Source: Planctomycetota bacterium
GTDB lineage: Bacteria; Planctomycetota; Phycisphaerae; Phycisphaerales; SM1A02
Direction: 5' to 3'
NCBI GenBank assembly: GCA_022566535.1
Contig: JADFIR010000002.1
Coordinates: 124,001-188,000, forward strand
DNA length: 64,000 nucleotides
A program made the translations under genes and the position numbers. The notes below the pieces were generated by a model, which did no database searches, was not told the origin of the DNA, and worked only from the letters and a program-made list of their open reading frames with translations. This document shows positions 1-8,418 of the stretch, one piece after another (the first letter of the stretch is position 1; each line of letters opens with the position of its first letter).

Positions 1-1
1 C

Positions 2-835
2 CCGGTTGGCGTCATTCTCCTGATCATTCTGACCGCAGTTCTACTTAGCTTTCTTGCAGCGGATCTCGCCGCCAGGGGCGGGGTGGAGCCTCCTCGCTGG
101 TCCAGGTTGCTTACATACCCGGTCCTTCGACTCTTCCAAATCGATCCTGAGAAGCTCACCGACGACGTATATGCGCGTGTCATCGCGATCGCGCTCTCCG
201 GATTCTTAGCGCTCATCGCAATCTGGTACTCCTTTATGCCAGTGCTTGCATACTTCAAGCATCGGTCAGCCCTTGAAAAGGCATCTGTCGTCGAGATTCA
301 TCCAGTACGACCGGGTAGCAAAGACGACCTCCAGACGATGTACAATTACTATCACAAGGGAACGTTTATCACTGTATTTTCAGGTGACTTTGATTGGATC
401 CTCAAACACACTGAACTTCGCAATTTGATTGTACGCCTGGCCGGCCAACAAAAAATCCTCCTCGTTAGCTATAAACAGCAGGGCGAGATTGAACAGGGAT
501 GGAAAGATACTGCACAAGAATTGGACATGGCAGAGCCTTACCAGAAGACGCTTGCGCAACTCCACTCGAGGTTCCGATTCCCTGAGGAGAAAAGGAAGTT
601 CAAATTTACCCTGATCGAGATTGGATCGGATCAGCACTCATTCCTGTCACTCGTGCCTGCGTTCCCAGGCACAGGCAAGGAGCGGGACACAAACATCGGC
701 GTCCATAGCGGAAAGAGCGCGCATGCTCTTGCCATCGTGAAGGTCGTGCGCGAGTTCTGCGATCCGACCGTATTGGACAAGCTGCCCGGATGGAACCACG
801 AACAGCCGAAGCCACAATCCACGGACAACGTATAG
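2..835 (+). CDS. Two-TM membrane protein, 5' end outside window
   Basis: The reading frame has no stop back to the first bases of the window, so the true start lies upstream; a GTG at 83 is only an internal candidate. The first codons encode a hydrophobic stretch (about residues 2-24, rich in V, I, L) and a second hydrophobic segment lies at about residues 60-85, followed by a roughly 190-residue soluble region with mixed charge (STxxVEIHP and later GVHSGKSAHALAIVKVV). This predicts a membrane-anchored protein with a cytosolic or periplasmic C-terminal domain. I do not recognise the family. It is followed after 26 bases by the methyltransferase gene and is likely co-transcribed with it. Confidence 0.7.
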   Translation, partial: PVGVILLIILTAVLLSFLAADLAARGGVEPPRWSRLLTYPVLRLFQIDPEKLTDDVYARVIAIALSGFLALIAIWYSFMPVLAYFKHRSALEKASVVEIHPVRPGSKDDLQTMYNYYHKGTFITVFSGDFDWILKHTELRNLIVRLAGQQKILLVSYKQQGEIEQGWKDTAQELDMAEPYQKTLAQLHSRFRFPEEKRKFKFTLIEIGSDQHSFLSLVPAFPGTGKERDTNIGVHSGKSAHALAIVKVVREFCDPTVLDKLPGWNHEQPKPQSTDNV

Positions 836-861
836 AGTTTCTGAGCAGGCAGCAGTTATTC

Positions 862-1599
862 ATGACCATCCCCGCGACAAGAACCAATGATGTGTGGCTT
901 GACAAGGCAGAGGCATACTTGGCTCTTATCCACGACGCCGACCGTGACTCGCACTACCTCCGCGCCCACGGGTTGAAGCCGAGCCTTCTTCGCATGGTCG
1001 GCGACTGCTCTTGCGTAAGAGTGCTTGACACTGGATGCGGCGACGGCTGGCTCCTGGATGCGTTGGCACCGGCCGAGGGGTACGGTGGTGATATCTACCG
1101 ATACAACCAATTCCCCGCCCGCTGGCACTTTTCCGTCGAAGACGTGCGGAAAATGTCCTACGCGGATGAGTTTTTCGATGTGACAGTAGCAAGCCTGTTG
1201 CTCATGTGGTTCTCTGAGCTTGATGCGGCTCTAGCGGAGATTCGTCGCGTAACGAAATCTGGAGGCAGGGTCATCATCGCTCTGATGCATCCGGATTTCT
1301 ATAGAACGGGCGAGGTCAGGGCCGATGGTGACTATGTCGTAACCTGCAACCTGGGAACCTCGTTCGTCATCGAGGATCACAGAATTGCTGGAGCTGTTGG
1401 ACCTTTTCAATACCATTACCGCCGCCTGTCCGAGTACGTCAACGCATGCGTCCGGGCCGGCCTGCGGATCGAGGAATTGGCCGACTGGTTCGTCAACATG
1501 GACGACTTTGTGGCGACCTTTGGGAGTGATTGTCCTTCCGGCATGCGAAGAACCGGCAAGGTGCCAATGTACGCCTTTATCCGATGTACTAAGGTGTAA
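862..1599 (+). CDS. Class I SAM-dependent methyltransferase
   Basis: A 245-residue protein with the class I methyltransferase fold. Motif I, VLDTGCGDGW, sits at about residues 54-63 and binds the S-adenosylmethionine methionine/ribose part; the stretch FDVTVASLLLMWFSELDAALAEI and the following RVTKSGGRVIIALMHP match the usual post-IV and motif VI region of Methyltransf_11 proteins. The substrate cannot be read from sequence. I chose ATG 862 because an alternative start at 790 would overlap the upstream gene by 46 bases; the frame is open that far. The next gene starts two bases after the stop, so this belongs to a tight cassette with the P-loop ATPase and the TudS-like protein. Confidence 0.85.
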   Translation: MTIPATRTNDVWLDKAEAYLALIHDADRDSHYLRAHGLKPSLLRMVGDCSCVRVLDTGCGDGWLLDALAPAEGYGGDIYRYNQFPARWHFSVEDVRKMSYADEFFDVTVASLLLMWFSELDAALAEIRRVTKSGGRVIIALMHPDFYRTGEVRADGDYVVTCNLGTSFVIEDHRIAGAVGPFQYHYRRLSEYVNACVRAGLRIEELADWFVNMDDFVATFGSDCPSGMRRTGKVPMYAFIRCTKV

Positions 1600-1601
1600 A
1601 C

Positions 1602-2135
1602 GTGCAACGCATTGGCATTTCGGGAACACGCTGGACTGGCAAGTCGACTACTATTCGTACGATCGTCAAGCAGAATCCACAACTGACGATCGAGACATTC
1701 AGGCTAGGATCGTTGGTAGAGGAGTGCCCACACGCAACTGGCGAGCATCAAACGCTGGAAGCTTCTCGCTGGGTAACCGAGCGCTTAGCCGAAGTCCTAG
1801 CATCTCCCTCGACAGCGGACATCCAAGTCTTTGATCGTACACCACTGGATGTGTTCGCCTACACGCTGCTCGCACAGGGCGGCAAGAAGGGTCGAGGACG
1901 TGAGATATTTGATGACCTGCTCGACCTGGTGCGTAGGTTCGATCGTATCTTCTTCGTCCGTGCCTCAGAGCAGTGGCCGCTGGGCGGGCCGCATTCAGAG
2001 ACGGAAATCGAGTTTGCGTTGAAAATGGACGGCCTGATGGATGAAGCAGTGCGCCGGTTCGAACTCGATGTTTTCATACTACCCTGGGACCCAGCCGAGC
2101 GCTATGACATCATCACCACACACATCAAACACTGA
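1602..2135 (+). CDS. P-loop nucleoside kinase / NadR-like ATPase
   Basis: A 177-residue P-loop protein starting with GTG two bases after the methyltransferase stop. The N-terminus carries a Walker A motif, GTRWTGKST (residues 8-16), directly after a hydrophobic beta strand. A DRTPLDVFAYTLL stretch near residue 78 resembles the substrate/DR motif of small nucleotide or nucleoside kinases and NadR-type ATPases (AAA_28). A second strand, FDRIFFVRA, fits the lid-flanking region. The phosphate acceptor is unknown. The placement between a methyltransferase and a TudS-like protein suggests one small-molecule or nucleobase modification route, which is inference only. Confidence 0.75.
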   Translation: MQRIGISGTRWTGKSTTIRTIVKQNPQLTIETFRLGSLVEECPHATGEHQTLEASRWVTERLAEVLASPSTADIQVFDRTPLDVFAYTLLAQGGKKGRGREIFDDLLDLVRRFDRIFFVRASEQWPLGGPHSETEIEFALKMDGLMDEAVRRFELDVFILPWDPAERYDIITTHIKH

Positions 2136-2159
2136 TCCGACTAACGCGAGGATATCGCT

Positions 2160-2762
2160 ATGAAGCGTTCACGCCGGTGCGTCTTCCTTTCTCACTGCCT
2201 CCTCGCCCAGGCAGTCCGGGCAAAGGGTCTGGCGAAGTACTTTGCTGGGGCGGTGAAGCCTGTCGTCCAGTTCTGTTTGGACAACGACATCAACATGATG
2301 CAGATGCCGTGCCCAGAGAGTCTATGTGCTGCGGGCGGATTGGAACGCGAGCCGCATGGCAAGGCTTGGTACGAAAAGCGTGGCCTCCGTGAAACGAGCG
2401 CCGAAATTGCATCGCGGCAGGCCGCCTATATGCACGAGCTCGTCGAAGCCGGATTCGAGATCCTCGCCGTCATCGGCATGGAGTTCTCGCCTGCGTGCGC
2501 GGTCACATATTTGAACAAAGGTCCGCGCATCTACAGAGATCGCGGCATCTTCATGGAGGAGCTGCAACGCGAGCTGGATCGTCGCCAGCTCAAGATTCCC
2601 TTCATTGGAGTAGGCCAACGCTGGCTCAAGAAGTTGGATCGACAGCTCAACGAGTTGCTAGATGACGAACTGACGAGATTGAAAACTGGTTCGGGCGAAG
2701 CAATCGAATGTGAAGGCCGCAAGCGAGATTTTTCGCTGCCCGTTCACCCGATCGACGTGTGA
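2160..2762 (+). CDS. TudS/DUF523-like cysteine cluster protein
   Basis: A 200-residue cytosolic protein with a cysteine pattern like the DUF523/TudS family: SHCLLAQ (C13), MPCPESLCAAGG (C51 and C56) and FSPACAV (C113). In characterised TudS proteins such cysteines hold an Fe-S cluster that removes sulfur from thiouracil. Here the family assignment is by motif order (SxCL, PCPE, SPxC), not by a search; this protein is larger and more divergent than typical DUF523 proteins. It is the last gene of the short methyltransferase/ATPase cassette, 24 bases after the kinase stop. Confidence 0.65.
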   Translation: MKRSRRCVFLSHCLLAQAVRAKGLAKYFAGAVKPVVQFCLDNDINMMQMPCPESLCAAGGLEREPHGKAWYEKRGLRETSAEIASRQAAYMHELVEAGFEILAVIGMEFSPACAVTYLNKGPRIYRDRGIFMEELQRELDRRQLKIPFIGVGQRWLKKLDRQLNELLDDELTRLKTGSGEAIECEGRKRDFSLPVHPIDV

Positions 2763-2825
2763 TTACGGCCGTCTAATCGGGCGGCCGTGTTTTATTACGG
2801 TTCAGAGAGGCAGTGTGGGAAGCGC

Positions 2826-2891
2826 TCACGCGCACCGCCCCCAGTTGGCCAGCAGCGTCAGCAGGTCGAGGATGCCGACGGTGCCGTCACG
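2826..2891 (-). pseudogene. Orphan dockerin-like C-terminal tail, copy 1
   Basis: On the minus strand this stretch reads RDGTVGILDLLTLLANWGRCA followed by a stop, that is the last EF-hand-like half of a planctomycete dockerin-type tail, with no gene attached upstream. About 40 bases are nearly identical to the end of the FG-GAP gene at 3663 and to the third copy at 5920. It lies between two plus-strand genes. It is most simply the 3' remnant of a lost secreted-protein gene, or a dispersed tail-coding repeat. Confidence 0.7.
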
Positions 2892-2962
2892 CGAAGGGGG
2901 TAGGGACCCCCATTGGCGATTCAGCTGCGGGGGAGTTACGCAAGGCGCGGTATCATGGCTGG

Positions 2963-3625
2963 ATGTTGCCTGCCAAACAAGCACAAGCGACCCTCTGGGC
3001 GATTGGCCGCTTCTTCGCCTTCTGGTTCTACGTCTGCCCAGTCAGAGCATTTTGGCTGGCTTTCAACCACTCTCTATCGCTGCTGCTGGGGGGCCTCGTG
3101 CTTTCCGCCTCGCTCTATGTATCGCTTCCCGTGCTGGCGTCGTGGGTAGGGAAAGAAGAAGCGCTTCACGAAGCAAACTACATCAAGCACGGCCTCGTTG
3201 CACTCGGCTTTGCTGCCGTCGCCCTGTTCGTGCTTTTCATCATCGTCGCCCCAGCATCAATGTATTGGGAGCAGAAGGACGAACTCGCTCTCGGTGGCAT
3301 TGATACAACTGGCAGATTGCGCAAGCTCAAGAAGTTGAAAGCGGAGGGAGAGTCAATAAAGGTCGAGGTCCCAAAATATGAATCAGATGCATCTGCGATC
3401 CCAGCTTGGAAAGGGAAACTCATCAGATGGCAATCGGACGTACTGATAGAAATCGAGGATCACAAACTTGCAGAGGCGTTCAAGAACCCGCCGGAGCCTT
3501 CGGCCGAGCAAAAGCAACAATGTGAACTTTCACGTTTCACTGAGATGAAAGAGTGTCTCATCCGCCTCGATCGGCAGTTGTTGATTCTCGACGATGTGAT
3601 CTCTGACCTGGGGCTAGGCCACTAG
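2963..3625 (+). CDS. Small membrane protein, unknown function
   Basis: A 220-residue protein with hydrophobic segments at about residues 11-34, 36-62 and 75-99, followed by a charged soluble C-terminal domain of 120 residues with heptad-like leucines (LRKLKKLKAEGESI, LIRLDRQLLILDDVISDL). The frame is open upstream to 2813 but those codons run through the orphan dockerin remnant and look non-coding, so I place the start at ATG 2963. No family recognised. Its base composition is slightly lower in GC than the chromosome genes beyond 12 kb. It faces the FG-GAP gene tail to tail. Confidence 0.7.
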   Translation: MLPAKQAQATLWAIGRFFAFWFYVCPVRAFWLAFNHSLSLLLGGLVLSASLYVSLPVLASWVGKEEALHEANYIKHGLVALGFAAVALFVLFIIVAPASMYWEQKDELALGGIDTTGRLRKLKKLKAEGESIKVEVPKYESDASAIPAWKGKLIRWQSDVLIEIEDHKLAEAFKNPPEPSAEQKQQCELSRFTEMKECLIRLDRQLLILDDVISDLGLGH

Positions 3626-3662
3626 CTCTTTGTACTCACGTCGGCGTCGGCGGTCCTCGCCA

Positions 3663-5729
3663 TTACCCGCACGCCCCCCAGCTCGCCAGCAGCGTCAGCA
3701 GGTCGAGGACGCCGACGGTGCCGTCGCCGTCGAAGTCGGCGGGATGGCCGGGGTTGCTACCCCACGCGGCCAAGAGCGCAAGCAGATCGAGGATACCGAC
3801 GCTTCCGTCGCCATCGAGGTCCCCAACGCACTCACACTCATCCGGAATCCAGTTGCCGTTGTCGTCACTCAGATCTCCATTGATGATGTCGCAGATGTCG
3901 GGTACAGCGTTGCCGTTGCAGTCGTCATCAGTGGTCGCCTGATACTCGACCTGGACCGTGATGGAAGAATCCGCGCATAGCGCCGGGTCCACGGCGAACG
4001 AAGCCACAAGTTGAAACTCAGCATCACCGCCGGCAACCAGGGTGTTGAACGTCGCCACGTCCAGGGTCAGTTGCTCCTCGTCTGGCAAATCTGGGCAGTC
4101 ATTGTTGCCTTGCTCGAAGACCGTACCGATTAGCTGACCGTTGAGAAACACCTCAATCCACTCAGTCGGTGCGGATAAGTCGGCGTGGGCCATGAGCGAA
4201 ATCAAAACCTCTGTTGTTGGCTGCGGCGAAGGCTCCGGCGGGTCTGAAATGACGTACGTCTGAGGGAAGCCGTCGCCAATCGGCCCCAACGGCGGTGAGG
4301 TGTCCACGAAGTAGAGCGTCTGACAATCGTCCGGGATCTCGTCGCCGTCGCAGTCCTCGCTGGTGCCGTTCGCAACGTCGCACTCGTCCGGGATGCCGTT
4401 CCCGTTGCAATCTTGACTGGTGCCGGAGGTGATGTCGCACTCGTCCGCAACGCCGTTTCCGTTGCAGTCTGGTTCGCAAGGGTCTGGGATGCCGTTGCCG
4501 TTGCAGTCGGGTGCGTCCAAATCAACGGAGAAAACGTACGCCGACCCGGAGAATTTTCCGTTATCGTTGTTCAGAGGCGCCCCGGCAATCGCGAGAGCCG
4601 CATCGATAGCGACGGTAGTGCCGAACGCATCACTCGGTAGACCGTCAGAAGCCTCAAGCTTCGCTTCCTCAATCCACGTCGAGCCGTCATACCGGAAGAT
4701 GTAGGCAGCGTCACCACCTCCCACCAGCGCGAGGTCACCGCTCACGCTGACGGAGAAGCCGAAGTTGTCATCCGGCATTCCGTCCGAAGCGAGAAGCTTC
4801 GTTTCTTCAACCCAATCCAAGCCGTCGAATCTATAGACGTATGCTGAGCCGGAACTGTTGCCATTGTCGTCGTCTTGAGGGGCTCCTACTATGGCGAGCT
4901 CACCATCGATTGCGACGGAGGTGCCGAAGTGGTCCTGGCTGATGCCATCAGATGCGATGATCTGGACCCTGCCCCAAGAGCCGGTGCCGTCGTGGTGAAA
5001 GGCATACGCCGCACCACGATTAAAACCGGCCTCATCGTTTCCAGGTTCCCCGACAATCGCGATGTCACCGGCCATCGCAACAGAACTGCCAAACTGGTCA
5101 CCCGAGTTTGGGTCAAGCCCGCTCACCCTGGTTTCCAGAAGCCACTCCGTCCCCACAAAGCGATAGATGTCGGCACGTCCGGAATCAGTCTGAAAACGTT
5201 GGATATCTCGACCGAAGGGCACGCCAACGATGGCGGCAGCGCCACTCATGGCCACCGAACGACCGTACTCATCGGTCGTGTCACCGAAGAACGTGTTCAG
5301 CAACTGGGTTTGTGCGACCCAGTCCACACCGTCATATCGGTATATGTACGCTGCGCCCAAAGAGTTCTGGGGTGCGCCAGCAATTATGGCGTCACCACTA
5401 ATCGCAACTGAAGTCCCAAAGTGGTCGCCGCTGGACTCATCGCTGGCGAGGAGCTTTGACTCCTCAACCCATTTCGATCCATTGAAGCGATACACGTAGG
5501 CTGCGCCCGCATCGATCCCGTTGCCATCGGCCAAGTGCGATCCAATGACCGCCACGTCGCCGCTTATCGCAACGGACTTGCCGAACTCGTCGAAGGCCTC
5601 ACCATCAGAGGCCAGCAACTTCTCAAGCTCGCACTGCCCCCACGCCGGAGCGCTTATCACGCCAAGGGCCGCAGCAACGACGCTGACAAGCCCACGACGC
5701 GCTCTCATGCCTGCACTGCTGTAGTCCAC
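3663..5729 (-). CDS. Secreted FG-GAP repeat protein with dockerin-like tail
   Basis: A 688-residue exported protein. Residues 1-31 form a signal peptide (RARR, a hydrophobic core, then APAWG before QCE). About seven FG-GAP beta-propeller-like repeats follow to residue 405, each with the DxFGxSVAISGDxAIVGAP pattern and a YxYRFDG strand. Then come DCNGNGIPDECD-type calcium-loop repeats (about 409-470), a beta-rich insert, and two EF-hand/dockerin-like repeats at the end (DLDGDGSVGILDLL and DFDGDGTVGVLDLL). Extracellular, probably calcium-binding; ligand unknown. GTG 5729 is favoured as start by a strong AAGGAGG seven bases upstream. Both flanks carry orphan copies of its last codons. Confidence 0.88.
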   Translation of the reverse strand: MDYSSAGMRARRGLVSVVAAALGVISAPAWGQCELEKLLASDGEAFDEFGKSVAISGDVAVIGSHLADGNGIDAGAAYVYRFNGSKWVEESKLLASDESSGDHFGTSVAISGDAIIAGAPQNSLGAAYIYRYDGVDWVAQTQLLNTFFGDTTDEYGRSVAMSGAAAIVGVPFGRDIQRFQTDSGRADIYRFVGTEWLLETRVSGLDPNSGDQFGSSVAMAGDIAIVGEPGNDEAGFNRGAAYAFHHDGTGSWGRVQIIASDGISQDHFGTSVAIDGELAIVGAPQDDDNGNSSGSAYVYRFDGLDWVEETKLLASDGMPDDNFGFSVSVSGDLALVGGGDAAYIFRYDGSTWIEEAKLEASDGLPSDAFGTTVAIDAALAIAGAPLNNDNGKFSGSAYVFSVDLDAPDCNGNGIPDPCEPDCNGNGVADECDITSGTSQDCNGNGIPDECDVANGTSEDCDGDEIPDDCQTLYFVDTSPPLGPIGDGFPQTYVISDPPEPSPQPTTEVLISLMAHADLSAPTEWIEVFLNGQLIGTVFEQGNNDCPDLPDEEQLTLDVATFNTLVAGGDAEFQLVASFAVDPALCADSSITVQVEYQATTDDDCNGNAVPDICDIINGDLSDDNGNWIPDECECVGDLDGDGSVGILDLLALLAAWGSNPGHPADFDGDGTVGVLDLLTLLASWGACG

Positions 5730-5736
5730 GACTGAA

Positions 5737-5743
5737 CCTCCTT
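5737..5743 (-). promoter_or_regulatory. Strong ribosome binding site deciding a GTG start
   Basis: On the minus strand AAGGAGG lies seven bases before GTG 5729. It supports that start over the in-frame ATG seven codons later. Confidence 0.7.
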
Positions 5744-5919
5744 CCCCGCGAACGAGGCCGCACGGCGGTGATGCTCAGCTTGTTGGCCGATCCGTGGCCG
5801 CCGGCACCCCCTGATGCGGCCGGAGAATCTGTGCGGCAACAGTGTACCACGGCTAACGGGCCGGTTGCAATGTTTATCTCGGGCGATTGCCGCGGCTCAG
5901 ACCGCCTCGACCGCTGCGC

Positions 5920-5991
5920 TCATAGACACGGCCCCCAGTTCGCCAGCAGCGTCAGCAGGTCGAGGATGCCGACGGTGCCGTCGTTGTCGAG
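5920..5991 (-). pseudogene. Orphan dockerin-like C-terminal tail, copy 2
   Basis: The minus strand reads LDNDGTVGILDLLTLLANWG then PCL and a stop. It matches the end of the adjacent FG-GAP gene at the nucleotide level over about 45 bases but has no coding region before it: upstream codons turn into unrelated sequence. The orientation is the same as the FG-GAP gene and as the first orphan tail, which suggests remnants of a once larger set of secreted-protein genes. Confidence 0.7.
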
Positions 5992-6064
5992 GCATGCCCG
6001 AAGCTGCCGGCGGCGGTAAAGGCGGGCATCGTGGCGTTGGTTCACACCACCGAGAAATGACCTG

Positions 6065-6080
6065 CCCCGATGGATCGGGG
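6065..6080. repeat. Perfect short hairpin CCCCGAT-gg-ATCGGGG
   Basis: Two seven-base arms with a two-base loop, just upstream of the small gene at 6126. There is no T-run after it, so it is not an obvious terminator. It may mark the edge of the accessory region; function unknown. Confidence 0.45.
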
Positions 6081-6125
6081 CCGCGACATCACTGCCTGAC
6101 GCTGGGCCAGGACCGGGTGCCGCAG

Positions 6126-6404
6126 GTGAATAAAGCGCACGGTATCGCGCGGCGTGTGTACGCGCGCGAGGCTACGATCATCCTGGACATGCTGGACCCG
6201 AAGAATCCCATCATCCGCCGGCTCCGCAAGCGCGGCTTCAAGGTCTCTGCCCAAGCGCACCTACTGGACGACGATCAGATGACGGCGGACTACATCGCTT
6301 GGAACCCGGAGACGACGCAGAAGTTTCAGGGCCGATCGACGACCGGCGACTGGGCGGCGGCCCTGGCAGAGTTGGACCGCCAGGCACGGCTGGGTTTGCG
6401 GTAG
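6126..6404 (+). CDS. Small hypothetical protein, 92 residues
   Basis: The protein-like part of this frame begins at GTG 6126 (MNKAHGIARRVYAREATI, then LDMLDPKNPIIRRLRKRGFK) and is basic in the first half and mixed in the second. An upstream ATG at 6057 in the same frame is possible but those codons run over a hairpin and look unlike protein. No domain recognised. A degenerate second copy of its first 45 bases lies right after its end (6412-6458). It sits at the left side of the integrative element, reading towards it, and could be part of that element or a host relic. Confidence 0.45.
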   Translation: MNKAHGIARRVYAREATIILDMLDPKNPIIRRLRKRGFKVSAQAHLLDDDQMTADYIAWNPETTQKFQGRSTTGDWAAALAELDRQARLGLR

Positions 6405-6749
6405 GCCGATGCCGAATAAACAGCGCAGTACGCGCGGGGGGTGTACGCGCGCGAGGCGGCCCGGAAGCGCAGGACCCAAAACAGGACCCTTGTTCGGATT
6501 CGGTCGGTTCAAGTCTTTGCTACGCGAGCGGATGCGCCACTGACGCCTTCGGCTTACTAGGCAGACGCTCAGCATCAGCCCCATAGTCGCCGCGAACTGC
6601 GCCGAATGTGGTTGACGGCATTGCCCCCATGATGTAACGTCGCCGACCGAGGGTCAGGCGGGTAGCTTCCGCCGAGAGGGCACGGCGCCGCGGGCTTCAT
6701 TGCACTCGCGGCCCCGGCTCCGTCGCCCGGCCCGGACAGCGGGTGCATC
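6405..6749. other. Non-coding gap with duplicated gene-start fragment
   Basis: This 345-base stretch holds a degenerate copy of the start of the preceding gene, including an exact 17-base match (6156-6172 and 6441-6457). A 44-codon frame from ATG 6409 is rich in R and G and is not convincing. The rest, up to the next start at 6750, is GC-rich with no clear promoter, RNA or gene. Confidence 0.5.
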
Positions 6750-8078
6750 ATGTCAAGCCCTTCGACCCCTGACCGACTTATTCCAAGCGCCGAAGAATTG
6801 ACCGAGGTCGTACAGGCGGTAACGCGCGTTGTTGCCACCTTCGAACAAGAGAACTCCCGCACCGTTCTACGGGAGGACCAGCCTGATTTCGAGTTCTGGG
6901 ATCAGGTCTTTTCGGGGGCGACGACGCTTGAGCGACTGCACAATGCGCTGCACCAATCGTCTCTCTGCCACTCGCTTAGCGACACGTCTGGATGGCCGAT
7001 CTCGGTAGCTACCTCTCTGGTTTGGTTGCGTGTATTCCTCGATGAGATGCCGGGTCGTGGCACGATTGATCTGCAAACGAAAGAAGGAATGATCGCAGCC
7101 GCCGCGCGGATCGAAGAGGCTGTCGAACATGTGCGCGCCAGAAATAAAGCGCGTCGGGATGCTAATACCATCGGCGATTCGGCGGACGGATCGTCCGATT
7201 GCGGCGGCAAGGTCGTTTCGGCCGCCGACAAGGCTCACAGCGCGCTGACCAACCTATATGAAGCAACCATGTCTCTGGGTGATGCGCTCTTTGACTACAA
7301 GAACGATGGGTTGGCGAGCGTTTCGCCGGTGTACGCAGCGATCGAACAGTGGTATGAAGCGAAGGACGCGGCGAGCCAACAGATTCTGCGCGCTGCCCAT
7401 CGCATCGATGATAGCCTGGCGGAAGGCCCCCAACCGACTACGGTTCTTTTGAACGAGCTCGATCAACTTGGGCGCGAGTGCGAAATCCTACAGACGAAGG
7501 CTGCGACGCCGACTTATTTATGGGCTCCTGGTCCTGAGCGGATGCGCGCCTTGCTTATGGTTTACGGGATCGGTTTTTTCAAGGGATTGGTGGATCAAGT
7601 GATCACCATGCGCCGACAATGGGACAAGCTCACGGGCTTACTCGATCGGCCGGGGCAAGGTCACGTTCGCAGCGCCGGATCGGCCGCGGAAGAAAACCTC
7701 CCCGGCGCAGCATCGCATCCGGCAATGACGCGCCAGGAAGCCAACATCAAGGCTCGTGAACTTCTCAAAGTTGACGCGACCTTCGCCGACAAGTCGCAGC
7801 GCGATTGGGCCAGTGAGATCGGCTGTTCAGTCGGGCTTGTTTTCAATCTGCCCATGCGGCGAGCTGTGATGGAGCAGCGCTCCAAGTTACGGAAGCCTAA
7901 GGTACGGAAGCCCAATGTGGTCGCCCTGACCCACAAGTTAGAAGCAACGATCGGCAAACCTGATAAGGCATTGGAGCACCTGCTCAGCGAGCACCAGGAC
8001 GACCAGGAGCCAAGCCCCCTGGACCATGATGACCCTTGCTCGAAGCCGCAGCGGGTGAAAGCCCGCCGTCAGGTGTGA
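6750..8078 (+). CDS. Accessory-element protein with C-terminal HTH-like domain
   Basis: A 442-residue soluble protein. Residues 1-290 are largely helical with no motif I know. The C-terminal part (about 325-400) contains ANIKARELLKVDATFADKSQ followed by RDWASEIGCSVGLVFNLPMRR, which looks like a helix-turn-helix of the kind seen at the end of phage and integrative-element proteins in planctomycetes. The extreme C-terminus is charged and disordered. It is the first large gene of the element that ends with the integrase at 12275. The role (replication or regulation) is not determined. Confidence 0.65.
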   Translation: MSSPSTPDRLIPSAEELTEVVQAVTRVVATFEQENSRTVLREDQPDFEFWDQVFSGATTLERLHNALHQSSLCHSLSDTSGWPISVATSLVWLRVFLDEMPGRGTIDLQTKEGMIAAAARIEEAVEHVRARNKARRDANTIGDSADGSSDCGGKVVSAADKAHSALTNLYEATMSLGDALFDYKNDGLASVSPVYAAIEQWYEAKDAASQQILRAAHRIDDSLAEGPQPTTVLLNELDQLGRECEILQTKAATPTYLWAPGPERMRALLMVYGIGFFKGLVDQVITMRRQWDKLTGLLDRPGQGHVRSAGSAAEENLPGAASHPAMTRQEANIKARELLKVDATFADKSQRDWASEIGCSVGLVFNLPMRRAVMEQRSKLRKPKVRKPNVVALTHKLEATIGKPDKALEHLLSEHQDDQEPSPLDHDDPCSKPQRVKARRQV

Positions 8079-8159
8079 GCGCTCACGCTGCATTCGTGAG
8101 CGCTTATCGTCCATAAGCCCTTGCCAACACTCACCTCGTGCCCGCGCTCTCGTGAGCGC
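8075..8159. repeat. Three GTGAGCGC repeats, one palindromic
   Basis: GTGAGCGC occurs at 8075-8082, 8096-8103 and 8152-8159; the first is part of the perfect 12-base palindrome GTGAGCGCTCAC (8075-8086), which overlaps the stop of the preceding gene. The three lie in the 118-base gap before the HTH genes and could be binding sites for an element-encoded regulator, Rep protein or excisionase. Confidence 0.4.
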
Positions 8160-8165
8160 CCGCCT

Positions 8166-8183
8166 ATAGGTGCATACACCTAT
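8166..8183. promoter_or_regulatory. Candidate operator, ATAGGTG-cata-CACCTAT
   Basis: A perfect inverted repeat with seven-base arms and a four-base centre, 13 bases upstream of the start at 8197. Its size and symmetry fit a dimeric HTH regulator; the Cro-like protein at 10725 or one of the two small HTH proteins is the natural candidate ligand. Confidence 0.45.
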
Positions 8184-8196
8184 TGCTGAGGATGTG

Positions 8197-8418
8197 ATGG
8201 CAAGCGTGTACACCCCGAAACTACGAACCGCAGGAGTGATCGCGGCTGAGCTTGGCGTGCCGCTGCATCGCGTGCTGCACGTACTGCGGACACGACAACA
8301 CATTCGACCGTCTGCGCGTGCCGGAACGCTTCGGCTTTACGACCGCGAGGCGTTGGCACTGATCCGCCATGAGTTGAACGCCATCGACGCCCGGCGGAAA
8401 GGGGGCAGCGATGGTTGA
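8197..8418 (+). CDS. Small MerR/HTH-like DNA-binding protein
   Basis: A 73-residue protein: TAGVIAAELGVPLHRVLHVL forms a plausible helix-turn-helix, followed by RTRQHIRPSARAGTLRLYDR and an EALALI helix, the wing and linker order of minimal MerR-like proteins. ATG 8197 is preceded by GAGGA and sits just after the palindrome at 8166. It overlaps the following excisionase-like gene by eight bases, so the two are translated together. It probably regulates the element; partner unknown. Confidence 0.6.
   Translation: MASVYTPKLRTAGVIAAELGVPLHRVLHVLRTRQHIRPSARAGTLRLYDREALALIRHELNAIDARRKGGSDG

Noticed and set aside
6409-6543. 44-codon frame with R and G rich translation
   Set aside because: It starts in the duplicated block and has biased composition without a ribosome binding site; no support for a real protein.
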